Shown in pieces: positions 1 to 5,271 of a stretch of 5,509 nt of DNA. Source of the DNA: an uncultured Mailhella sp. GTDB taxonomy: Bacteria > Desulfobacterota > Desulfovibrionia > Desulfovibrionales > Desulfovibrionaceae. Every line of letters begins with the position of its first letter. Within the stretch, counting starts at the first letter, position 1. The DNA lies in the NCBI GenBank assembly GCA_910578585.1, contig CAJTRG010000031.1:1-5509 (forward strand), in the 5' to 3' direction. Below the pieces are notes generated by a model. The model saw nothing but the letters and a program-made list of their open reading frames with translations. It was not told the origin of the DNA and made no database searches. Made by a program: the position numbers and the translations under genes.

Positions 1-42
1 GTACATATAAGGTGTATCGCCATTTGGGCTAAAATCTATTGA
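1..42 (+). other. Possible 3' tail of an upstream gene, unresolved
   Basis: Two plus-strand frames are open from the window edge and then stop. One ends with TAA at 30-32 and would give the tail TYKVYRHLG. The other ends with TGA at 40-42 and would give VHIRCIAIWAKIY. Both are too short to identify or to prefer one over the other. If either is real, the upstream gene lies on the same strand and ends 12-22 bp before the acyltransferase start, which would suit a polysaccharide-biosynthesis operon. Confidence 0.2.
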
Positions 43-44
43 CG

Positions 45-58
45 ACACTATCTAGTGT
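45..58. repeat. 14 bp inverted repeat over the acyltransferase GTG start
   Basis: ACACTA and TAGTGT flank a central TC. In RNA this could form a 5 bp stem with the tetraloop AUCU and would place the GTG start codon (55-57) in the 3' arm. It may be an operator-like dyad, a translation-limiting hairpin or chance. Confidence 0.3.
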
Positions 59-690
59 TCCTCTATAAATTTCTCTACAGAACCAATCAAATTATTTGTA
101 TTAAAAATGGTAAAGAGAAGAAAAAGTTTTTTATTAAAGGATTAAAAATACGATTTAAGGGGGATAATTCGACCATTATTTTGCATGAGCCTTTTGAATT
201 TAAGCGTTCTAAAATTATTGTAAGGGATAATTGCAAGGTTGAAATACTTGAAAATGCAATAATCAATAAATTAACGACCACGGACATGCAGAATAATTCG
301 ACCCTGAAAATTGGAAAAAATTTTTATTGTGGAAGTTTAAAAGTTTATTTGCATGATGAGCCCAATAACAGTATTATTATTGGTGATCATTGTATGTTTT
401 CCACAGATGTACTGCTGCGTCCAAGCGATGCCCATCCCATTGTCTCCTCTGAAAATATTCGACTTAATCCTCCACAGCCTATTGAAATAAAAGATAGAGT
501 TTGGGTTGGCATGAATTGTATGATTTTGAAAGGAAGCTCTATTCCCGAAAACTCCATACTTTCAGCCTGTTCAATTTTCACGCGGAAAAGTTATAAGTCA
601 GGCGATGAAGAAAAGATTGGTTTAGACGGCCGCATTTTTATGGGTAATCCTGCCAAATGTGTGAAACATGGCGATTTTACCTGGAAATAA
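55..690 (+). CDS. Hexapeptide-repeat (left-handed beta-helix) acyltransferase
   Basis: The 211-residue product resembles O-acyltransferases that acetylate sugars of LPS, capsule or exopolysaccharide in the cytoplasm, probably with acetyl-CoA as donor. Residues about 45-185 show the irregular I/V/L-G-x-x hexapeptide pattern of a left-handed beta-helix, for example LKIGKNFYCGS, IIIGDHCMFSTDVLLRPSDAH and IEIKDRVWVGMNCMILKGSSIPENS. His127 in the SDAH motif is the likely catalytic base. The C-terminal GNPAK (197-201) is a hallmark of this superfamily. The start is the GTG at 55: an in-frame TGA lies at 40-42, no other start codon lies between, and the next Met is near residue 78, inside the fold. 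No Shine-Dalgarno sequence is evident, so the start is less certain than the family call. Bases 121-180 have 14 G/C in 60, against 28 in 60 at 3421-3480, which suggests a different compositional history. Substrate is unknown; relatives include CysE- and LacA-like enzymes, but the N-terminal half fits polysaccharide acyltransferases better. Confidence 0.85.
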   Translation: MFLYKFLYRTNQIICIKNGKEKKKFFIKGLKIRFKGDNSTIILHEPFEFKRSKIIVRDNCKVEILENAIINKLTTTDMQNNSTLKIGKNFYCGSLKVYLHDEPNNSIIIGDHCMFSTDVLLRPSDAHPIVSSENIRLNPPQPIEIKDRVWVGMNCMILKGSSIPENSILSACSIFTRKSYKSGDEEKIGLDGRIFMGNPAKCVKHGDFTWK

Positions 691-760
691 TATCTGCCAT
701 AAAAATAGATTATATAATTTTCTATAGTTTTTGAAGTGAAAAATTTTTCTTTTGTTCTCC

Positions 761-796
761 TTGGGAATTGGGCTGATCATTGTATAATTATATAAT
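761..796 (+). promoter_or_regulatory. Candidate sigma-70 promoter region for dnaB
   Basis: Two perfect TATAAT hexamers lie at 783-788 and 791-796. The first has TTGGGA at 761-766, 16 bp upstream and 4 of 6 matches to the -35 consensus. The second has TTGGGC at 768-773, 17 bp upstream with only 3 of 6 matches. Transcription would begin near 795-803, leaving a leader of about 70-80 nt before dnaB. The -10 zone is also palindromic (TATAATTATA, 783-792). In DNA this AT-rich, TATAAT occurs by chance, so the assignment is moderate. Confidence 0.4.
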
Positions 797-873
797 ATCA
801 TTGCTTAATATTATTATTGCTGATTGGGTGAAATTTATGTACAGTAGAGAATATTTAAATAATGAGGAACAGT

Positions 874-2349
874 ATGTCTGATTTAAGTGATTTTATGAAT
901 AATCCTGAGCCCAAAAAGCGTTCGTATAAGAAGAAAAATACGACGGGAGCGAATGTATCCAAAACAGAAGAGGATTTATTCAAACGCGTGCCGCCTCATA
1001 ACGCCGATGCGGAATCAGCAGTACTCAGCGGGGCGTTTTTACGTTCTGAATTATTGAATGATATATTAGATACTGTCAGTGCAGATGATTTTTATTTTCC
1101 TGCCAATAAAGATATTTTTCGTGCTATTACAGAACTTTATGCAAAAAATGTCAGCCCCGATGTTGTGACGGTTTTAGATTGGCTGCAAAACAATAATCTT
1201 TTGGAAGAAGCGGGCGGGGCTGAACGGCTTGCCATGCTGGCTGAGTCTGTTGTCAGCGGGGCAAATGCTCCTTATTATGCGAAAATTGTGCGGGAAAAAT
1301 CACTGCTTCGTTCACTTATTCAATCCTCAGCCAATATTATCAGTTCCTGTTATGATGGCACCAACGATGTTTCTATGCTCTTGGATGAAGCGGAAAAAAT
1401 GATTTTTGGCATTTCAGAAAAGAATAATACCAAAACCTATATGGGCAGTGAAGAAATTGTGAATAAGGTTTTTGATACCATTACTGAACGTTTCAAAAAC
1501 AAAGGCAGAACAACAGGGCTTGCAACCAATTACATTCAACTTGATAAAATGACAGGCGGTTTTCAGCCTGCTGATTTAATTATTTTAGCAGCTCGTCCTT
1601 CCATGGGTAAAACTGCGTTTGCCCTCAATCTGGCAGCACGTGCCGCAATCAAAAACGATGCAACTGTGGCGGTTTTTTCTTTGGAAATGAGCAAGGAATC
1701 TCTTATGGAACGTTTGCTTTGCTCCTGGGGACACGTGGAACTGGGCAAAGTTCGTAAAGGAACGCTGGAGCCGGAGGATTGGGAGAAAATCAGTGATGCC
1801 GCCTCTGCTTTGACTTCAAGCAGGATTTTTATTGATGATTCTTCCATGCTGACGCCTTTGGAGCTTCGGGCTCGCTGCCGCCGTATTCAAGCCCAGCATG
1901 GTTTGGATTTTGTGGTTATTGACTATTTGCAGCTGATGCATTCAGCCAGAAATGATTCTCGTGAATTGGAAATTTCCGATATTTCAAGAAATTTAAAGGC
2001 GCTCGCCAAGGAATTGAATATCCCTGTGCTTGCGCTTTCTCAGCTCAACCGTAAAACAGAAGAACGTTCCGACAAGCGCCCAATGCTTTCTGACCTTCGT
2101 GAATCTGGTGCTATTGAACAGGATGCTGACCTGATTATGTTTATTCACCGTGATGATTATTATGTAAAAAAAGGTGATTCTGAGCCCAATTACACGGGCA
2201 AGGCGGAAATTATTATTGGCAAGCACCGTAACGGGCCAACAGGTTCGGTTGAGCTTCGCTTTATTCCGCAATATACGGCTTTTGGGGATTTGGAAATCAG
2301 TCCTTATAATATTGAAGAAGCTGAACAGCGGGGTACTGAAACAAAGTAA
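874..2349 (+). CDS. dnaB: Replicative DNA helicase DnaB
   Basis: This is the hexameric ATP-dependent helicase that unwinds DNA ahead of the replisome and recruits primase. From the start at 874 it has 491 residues, against 471 in E. coli. A lysine-rich, probably disordered leader (about 1-37) precedes RVPPHNADAESAVLSGAFL, the usual opening of the N-terminal DnaB domain (about 38-145). A linker leads to the RecA-like C-terminal domain (about 190-480). Walker A is ARPSMGKTA with Lys246; Walker B is VVIDYLQLM with Asp350. SQLNRKTEERSDKRP, LSDLRESGAIEQDAD and GKHRNGPTG (the last with the presumed arginine finger) are all present. The GTPase-fold core is uninterrupted, so there is no intein. The ATG at 874 is preferred over the in-frame ATG at 862 because GAGGA (864-868) lies 5 nt before it, whereas 862 has no good ribosome site; the difference is four residues. 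It stands alone between gaps of about 170 and 82 bp. Confidence 0.97.
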   Translation: MSDLSDFMNNPEPKKRSYKKKNTTGANVSKTEEDLFKRVPPHNADAESAVLSGAFLRSELLNDILDTVSADDFYFPANKDIFRAITELYAKNVSPDVVTVLDWLQNNNLLEEAGGAERLAMLAESVVSGANAPYYAKIVREKSLLRSLIQSSANIISSCYDGTNDVSMLLDEAEKMIFGISEKNNTKTYMGSEEIVNKVFDTITERFKNKGRTTGLATNYIQLDKMTGGFQPADLIILAARPSMGKTAFALNLAARAAIKNDATVAVFSLEMSKESLMERLLCSWGHVELGKVRKGTLEPEDWEKISDAASALTSSRIFIDDSSMLTPLELRARCRRIQAQHGLDFVVIDYLQLMHSARNDSRELEISDISRNLKALAKELNIPVLALSQLNRKTEERSDKRPMLSDLRESGAIEQDADLIMFIHRDDYYVKKGDSEPNYTGKAEIIIGKHRNGPTGSVELRFIPQYTAFGDLEISPYNIEEAEQRGTETK

Positions 2350-2374
2350 ATTTATTTAAAAAATTTTTACTTTG
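2342..2374. repeat. AT-rich inverted repeat across the dnaB stop codon
   Basis: CAAAGTAAA (2342-2350) is complementary to TTTACTTTG (2366-2374), a 9 bp perfect stem with a 15 nt A/T loop. The dnaB TAA (2347-2349) is in the left arm. No T-tract follows, so it is not a standard intrinsic terminator, but it may end or stabilise the dnaB transcript. Confidence 0.3.
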
Positions 2375-2378
2375 CTCC

Positions 2379-2406
2379 TTTACAAATAAAATTTCATTCT
2401 TAATAT
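2379..2406 (+). promoter_or_regulatory. Weak candidate promoter for nifU-nifS
   Basis: TTTACA (2379-2384, 5 of 6 matches to the -35 consensus) is followed after 16 bp by TAATAT (2401-2406, 4 of 6 to the -10 consensus). Transcription would start near 2413, just before the strong Shine-Dalgarno AAGGAG at 2420-2425. Read-through from dnaB is the alternative, because no clear terminator separates the genes. No IscR-like operator is recognisable. Confidence 0.3.
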
Positions 2407-2431
2407 TCTGCTATACCATAAGGAGTTAATT

Positions 2432-3274
2432 ATGTGGGAATATACAGATAAAGTTCGTGACTATTTCTTAAATCCAAGAAATGCCGGGGATATGCCCGAT
2501 GCCAATGGCATTGGCGAAGTGGGCAGTCTTGCCTGCGGCGATGCATTAAAATTGTTTTTGAAAATCAATGATAAGGGCATTATTGAAAAAGCCAGTTTCC
2601 AAACCTTTGGCTGCGCAAGTGCCATTGCCTCAAGTTCTGCACTGACTGAGCTTATTATTGGCAAGAGCGTTGATGAAGCAAGCAAAATCACCAATAAAGA
2701 TATTGCAGCCTATTTGGGCGGCTTGCCTAAAGAAAAAATGCACTGTTCTGTTATGGGTGAAGAAGCGCTTGAAGCTGCTATTCGTAATTACAAGGGTCTC
2801 GCTCCTCTCTCCCATGAAGAAGGAGGCAAGCTCATTTGCAAGTGCTTTGGGGTAACTGATCATCAAATTATTAAAGCTATCCGTGAAAATAATTTACAAA
2901 CAGTTGAAGAAGTAACGAACTTTACGAAAGCTGGCGGTGCCTGCGGTACATGCCTCGACGCCATTGCCCAAATTTTGGAAGTTGAAAAGAATGCAGGGCT
3001 TGCACTTCATGAACTCAAGCCTGTTTCCAAGAAGCCTTTGAGCAATATCCAAAAAATGCAAAAAATTATTCAAGTAATTGAAGAAGATGTGCGTCCAAGA
3101 TTGACTCAAGACGGCGGCGACATTGAACTTGTTGATGTTGTTGATAATAAAGTTTTCGTTTCTTTGCGTGGTGCATGCTCATCCTGCCGTGCCAGCACAG
3201 TGACCTTGAAAGATGTTGTTGAAGCAACTTTGAAAGAACATGTTGATGAAAATCTTGTTGTAGTGCAAGCATAA
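2432..3274 (+). CDS. nifU: NifU, three-domain iron-sulfur cluster scaffold
   Basis: NifU is the cytoplasmic scaffold on which Fe-S clusters are built with sulfur from NifS and then passed to apoproteins. All three family modules are present in 280 residues. The IscU-like domain (about 1-125) carries the cluster ligands Cys35 in ACGD, Cys61 in FGCAS and Cys105 in MHCSVMGEEAL, plus the conserved Asp37. The central BFD-type [2Fe-2S] domain (about 132-182) has Cys136 and Cys138 in CKCFGVTD and Cys171 and Cys174 in CGTC. The C-terminal Nfu domain (about 208-280), with RLTQDGGDIELV, carries Cys249 and Cys252 in ACSSC. No ligand is missing. AAGGAG (2420-2425) sits 6 nt before the ATG. Only 15 bp separate it from nifS, its functional partner. 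With no nitrogenase genes in view, it probably serves general Fe-S assembly, as NIF-type systems do in Helicobacter-like bacteria. Confidence 0.96.
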   Translation: MWEYTDKVRDYFLNPRNAGDMPDANGIGEVGSLACGDALKLFLKINDKGIIEKASFQTFGCASAIASSSALTELIIGKSVDEASKITNKDIAAYLGGLPKEKMHCSVMGEEALEAAIRNYKGLAPLSHEEGGKLICKCFGVTDHQIIKAIRENNLQTVEEVTNFTKAGGACGTCLDAIAQILEVEKNAGLALHELKPVSKKPLSNIQKMQKIIQVIEEDVRPRLTQDGGDIELVDVVDNKVFVSLRGACSSCRASTVTLKDVVEATLKEHVDENLVVVQA

Positions 3275-3289
3275 AATTGAGGCGTAAAA

Positions 3290-4456
3290 ATGTCTAACGT
3301 AATTTATTTTGATAATAATGCAACGACACAAGTTGCACCTGAAGTTTTAGAAGCAATGCTTCCATTTTTCAAAGACATGTACGGCAATGCATCAAGTATG
3401 CACAGCTTTGGCGGACAAGTGGGCAAACACATTGCCATGGCAAGAGAACAAATTGCCAATCTTTTGGGTGCATTGCCTGATGAAATTTTGTTCACTTCCT
3501 GCGGTACTGAAAGTGATAATACGGCTGTTATTTCTGCTATTGAAACCCAGCCCGAGAAGAAGCATTTCATCACCACCCGCGTGGAACACTCTGCTATGCT
3601 TGCCATGGGTGATTATCTTGAGAAAAAAGGCTATGAAGTTACCTATATTTCTGTAGACAGCAAAGGTCAGCTTGATTTAGCGGAACTTGAAGCTGCCATT
3701 CGCCCGGATACTGCTCTTGTTTCTACCATGTTTGCCAATAACGAAACAGGAACTATTTTCCCCATTGCCAAAATTGCTGATATTGTCAAATCAAAAGGCG
3801 TCCTGTTCCATGTGGACGCTGTGCAGGCAGTAGGCAAGGAAATTATTGATCTGCAAAAACTTCCTATTGATTTCTTAGCCTTGTCCGGTCATAAGCTCCA
3901 TGCTCCAAAAGGTATTGGTGTGCTCTATATTCGCCGCGGCACTCGCTTCCGTCCATTCTTACGCGGCGGACATCAGGAACGCGGACGCCGTGCCGGTACA
4001 GAAAATGCTCCTTATATTATTGGTCTTGGCAAAGCCTGTGAACTTGCCGGAAGCAATATTATCAAGGAAAGAACAGAAGTTGCACGGCTTCGTGATATGC
4101 TTGAACAAGGTCTTGTTTCAAAAATTGATCATGCTATTATCAATGGCGACAGGGAACATCGTTTGCCCAATACCACAAGCATAGCTTTTGAAGCGGTTGA
4201 AGGGGAAGCAATTTTGCTTATGCTCGACCAATTCGGCATTTGTGCAAGTTCTGGTTCTGCCTGTACGTCCGGCAGTCTGGAACCAAGCCATGTTTTGCGC
4301 GCAATGGGTGTTCCTTTCAACTATGCCCATGGTTCTATTCGTTTCAGTCTTTCTCGTTATTCCACAGAAGAGGAAGTGAAAAAGGTTATTGAAGTAACGC
4401 CGAAGATTATTGAAAATCTGCGGGCGATTTCACCTTTCAGAGGAAAATCTTTCTAA
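3290..4456 (+). CDS. nifS: NifS, cysteine desulfurase (class V aminotransferase fold)
   Basis: This PLP enzyme converts L-cysteine to L-alanine and hands a persulfide sulfur to NifU. The 388 residues match the usual length. YFDNNATTQVAPEV opens the protein as expected. His100 in VEHSAML stacks on PLP; Asp176 and Gln179 in VDAVQAVGK contact the cofactor. Lys202 in LSGHKLHAPKGIG forms the Schiff base. The catalytic cysteine is Cys325 in CASSGSACTSGSLEPSHVL; the long loop around it marks a group I (NifS/IscS) desulfurase rather than a SufS type. NNETGTIFPI and RAGTENAPYIIG are also typical. GAGG (3279-3282) lies 7 nt before the ATG. It is the second gene of the nifU-nifS unit and is followed within 6 bp by a strong terminator. 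NifS and IscS are close relatives; the adjacent three-domain NifU favours the NifS name. Confidence 0.96.
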   Translation: MSNVIYFDNNATTQVAPEVLEAMLPFFKDMYGNASSMHSFGGQVGKHIAMAREQIANLLGALPDEILFTSCGTESDNTAVISAIETQPEKKHFITTRVEHSAMLAMGDYLEKKGYEVTYISVDSKGQLDLAELEAAIRPDTALVSTMFANNETGTIFPIAKIADIVKSKGVLFHVDAVQAVGKEIIDLQKLPIDFLALSGHKLHAPKGIGVLYIRRGTRFRPFLRGGHQERGRRAGTENAPYIIGLGKACELAGSNIIKERTEVARLRDMLEQGLVSKIDHAIINGDREHRLPNTTSIAFEAVEGEAILLMLDQFGICASSGSACTSGSLEPSHVLRAMGVPFNYAHGSIRFSLSRYSTEEEVKKVIEVTPKIIENLRAISPFRGKSF

Positions 4457-4461
4457 TCTTG

Positions 4462-4491
4462 AAAGCCTTTACAATTTGTAAAGGCTTTTTT
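4462..4491 (+). terminator. Intrinsic terminator of nifU-nifS
   Basis: AAAGCCTTTACA (4462-4473) and TGTAAAGGCTTT (4477-4488) form a perfect 12 bp stem with the loop ATT. The T-run 4486-4491 lies at the 3' base. It begins 6 bp after the nifS stop. The minus-strand side lacks a comparable T-run, so it should work mainly on plus-strand transcripts. It ends only 11 bp before the gmhA ATG. Confidence 0.92.
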
Positions 4492-4496
4492 ATACT
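4468..4496 (+). promoter_or_regulatory. Candidate gmhA promoter embedded in the nifS terminator
   Basis: TTTACA (4468-4473) and TATACT (4491-4496) each match the sigma-70 consensus at 5 of 6 positions and are separated by exactly 17 bp. The -35 lies in the left arm of the terminator stem and the -10 overlaps the end of its T-run. Usual spacing would put transcription start at about 4503, the A of the gmhA ATG. The fit is good, but no experiment supports it and AT-rich sequence yields such matches by chance. Confidence 0.5.
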
Positions 4497-4502
4497 CTAG
4501 TT

Positions 4503-5066
4503 ATGAATACAGAACAACATCTTGATATTATTGTTGAAAATTTTTCCAAGTTGAAGAATTTATCTCCCTGCATTGAAGCAATTGCCAGGGCATGGATTGC
4601 GTCTCTGGAACAGGGAAACAAAATCATGTTTTGCGGCAATGGTGGTTCTGCTGCGGATTCTCAGCATTTAGCGGCTGAGCTTGTAGGACGCTATAAAATT
4701 AATCGAGCAGCGCTTCCAGCCATGAGCTTGACTGTGGATACTTCAGCGCTCACTGCCATCGGCAATGATTTTGGTTATGATCAAGTTTTCATCCGGCAAG
4801 TTGAAGGCCTAGGCAAAGCTGGGGATTGTCTTGTCGGCATTTCCACTTCCGGCAATTCACAAAATATTGTCAATGCCTTTCAAAAAGCAAAAGAAATGGG
4901 CATAAAGACCATTGCCTTTACAGGGGAAGGCGGCGGAAAAATGAAAGAAATAGCGGATATATGTTTGAATGTGCCGTCTAATATAACAAATAATATCCAG
5001 GAAATGCATATTGCCTGCGGGCATATTCTTTGTGATATCGTGGAAAAGCATTTTTTTGCAAAGTAG
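4503..5066 (+). CDS. gmhA: Phosphoheptose isomerase GmhA (SIS domain)
   Basis: GmhA converts sedoheptulose 7-phosphate to D-glycero-D-manno-heptose 7-phosphate, the first step towards ADP-heptose for the LPS inner core. The 187 residues compare with 192 in E. coli and form a single SIS domain. MFCGNGGSAADSQHLAAELVGRY (42-64) is the signature strand and phosphate-binding loop, and GISTSGNSQNIV is the second. Residues matching the E. coli metal and catalytic set are His55, Glu59, Gln166 and His174, the last two in IQEMHIACGHIL. The ATG at 4503 is the only possible start near the family's usual N-terminus, since an in-frame TAA lies at 4479-4481. No Shine-Dalgarno sequence precedes it (4486-4502 is pyrimidine/T-rich), which is odd beside the clear sites of dnaB, nifU and nifS. 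It therefore may be translated from a leaderless mRNA or weakly from read-through. DiaA is the main paralog to confuse it with, but the catalytic residues favour GmhA. Confidence 0.93.
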   Translation: MNTEQHLDIIVENFSKLKNLSPCIEAIARAWIASLEQGNKIMFCGNGGSAADSQHLAAELVGRYKINRAALPAMSLTVDTSALTAIGNDFGYDQVFIRQVEGLGKAGDCLVGISTSGNSQNIVNAFQKAKEMGIKTIAFTGEGGGKMKEIADICLNVPSNITNNIQEMHIACGHILCDIVEKHFFAK

Positions 5067-5083
5067 AGTGTTTTCGTTAAGTA

Positions 5084-5194
5084 TTGAGAATTTTTACAGG
5101 GAAAGAACTTTAGCTCTGCTGTCTTTATCTGTAAAGCTCACAAGCTCGCTAACAGCTAAAGCTCAAAAAGTTCTCTCCCTGTACCCTTTCTCAA
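5084..5194. repeat. Long nested inverted repeat (MITE-like element or structured RNA)
   Basis: TACAGGGAAAGAACTTT (5095-5111) pairs with 5167-5183 over 17 positions with one A/C mismatch. Outside it, TTGAGAA (5084-5090) pairs with TTCTCAA (5188-5194) across a 4x4 internal loop. Inside, AGCT (5112-5115) can pair with 5160-5163, and GCTGT (5118-5122) with ACAGC (5152-5156). CTTTA/TAAAG (5123-5127 and 5132-5136) can form an apical hairpin with the loop TCTG. AGCTC recurs four times inside (5112, 5135, 5143, 5160). No T-tract follows the core, so this is not the gmhA terminator. The core ends in TA on both sides, as a TA target duplication would. No coding potential is recognised in it. Confidence 0.6.
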
Positions 5195-5239
5195 AACGCT
5201 TTAATCTTTTTAATCATAACTAGAAAAATGTTTGCAAAT

Positions 5240-5270
5240 AAAAAGCCTTGTTTTTCAACAAGGCTTTTTT
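5240..5270. terminator. Bidirectional intrinsic terminator between convergent genes
   Basis: AAAAGCCTTGTT (5241-5252) and AACAAGGCTTTT (5257-5268) form a 12 bp perfect stem, plus an A-T pair at its base, with the loop TTTC. TTTTTT (5265-5270) serves the plus strand, and the A-run at 5240-5244 gives a T-run on the minus strand. It lies 173 bp past gmhA and starts 1-2 bp after the stop of the minus-strand gene, so it should end both transcripts. Confidence 0.92.
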
Positions 5271-5271
5271 G

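Noticed and set aside
705..725. ATAGA...TCTAT hairpin as a terminator for the acyltransferase
   Set aside because: It has only 5 A/T-rich pairs, an 11 nt loop and a short mixed T-run; too weak to claim.
740..750. AAAAATTTTT palindrome upstream of dnaB
   Set aside because: A simple A-tract/T-tract junction, expected in an AT-rich intergenic region, with no loop.
1563..1847. Minus-strand open frame of 94 codons opposite dnaB
   Set aside because: It lies wholly opposite the conserved Walker A region of dnaB and has the composition of a reverse-strand shadow.
874..2349. Intein or frameshift in dnaB
   Set aside because: DnaB often hosts inteins in or near the Walker A or SQL motifs, but here these motifs are contiguous and total length is normal.
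2432..4456. Part of a nitrogen-fixation island
   Set aside because: No nifH, nifD, nifK, nifB or other nif gene is present, and the neighbours are dnaB and gmhA.
5084..5194. tRNA, SRP RNA or CRISPR repeat in the gap after gmhA
   Set aside because: There is no cloverleaf or CCA end, no recognisable SRP apical-loop sequence, and no regularly spaced direct repeats.
5011..5223. Plus-strand open frame of 70 codons overlapping the end of gmhA
   Set aside because: It starts inside gmhA in another frame and crosses the long palindrome. Its translation looks random and no ribosome site is visible.
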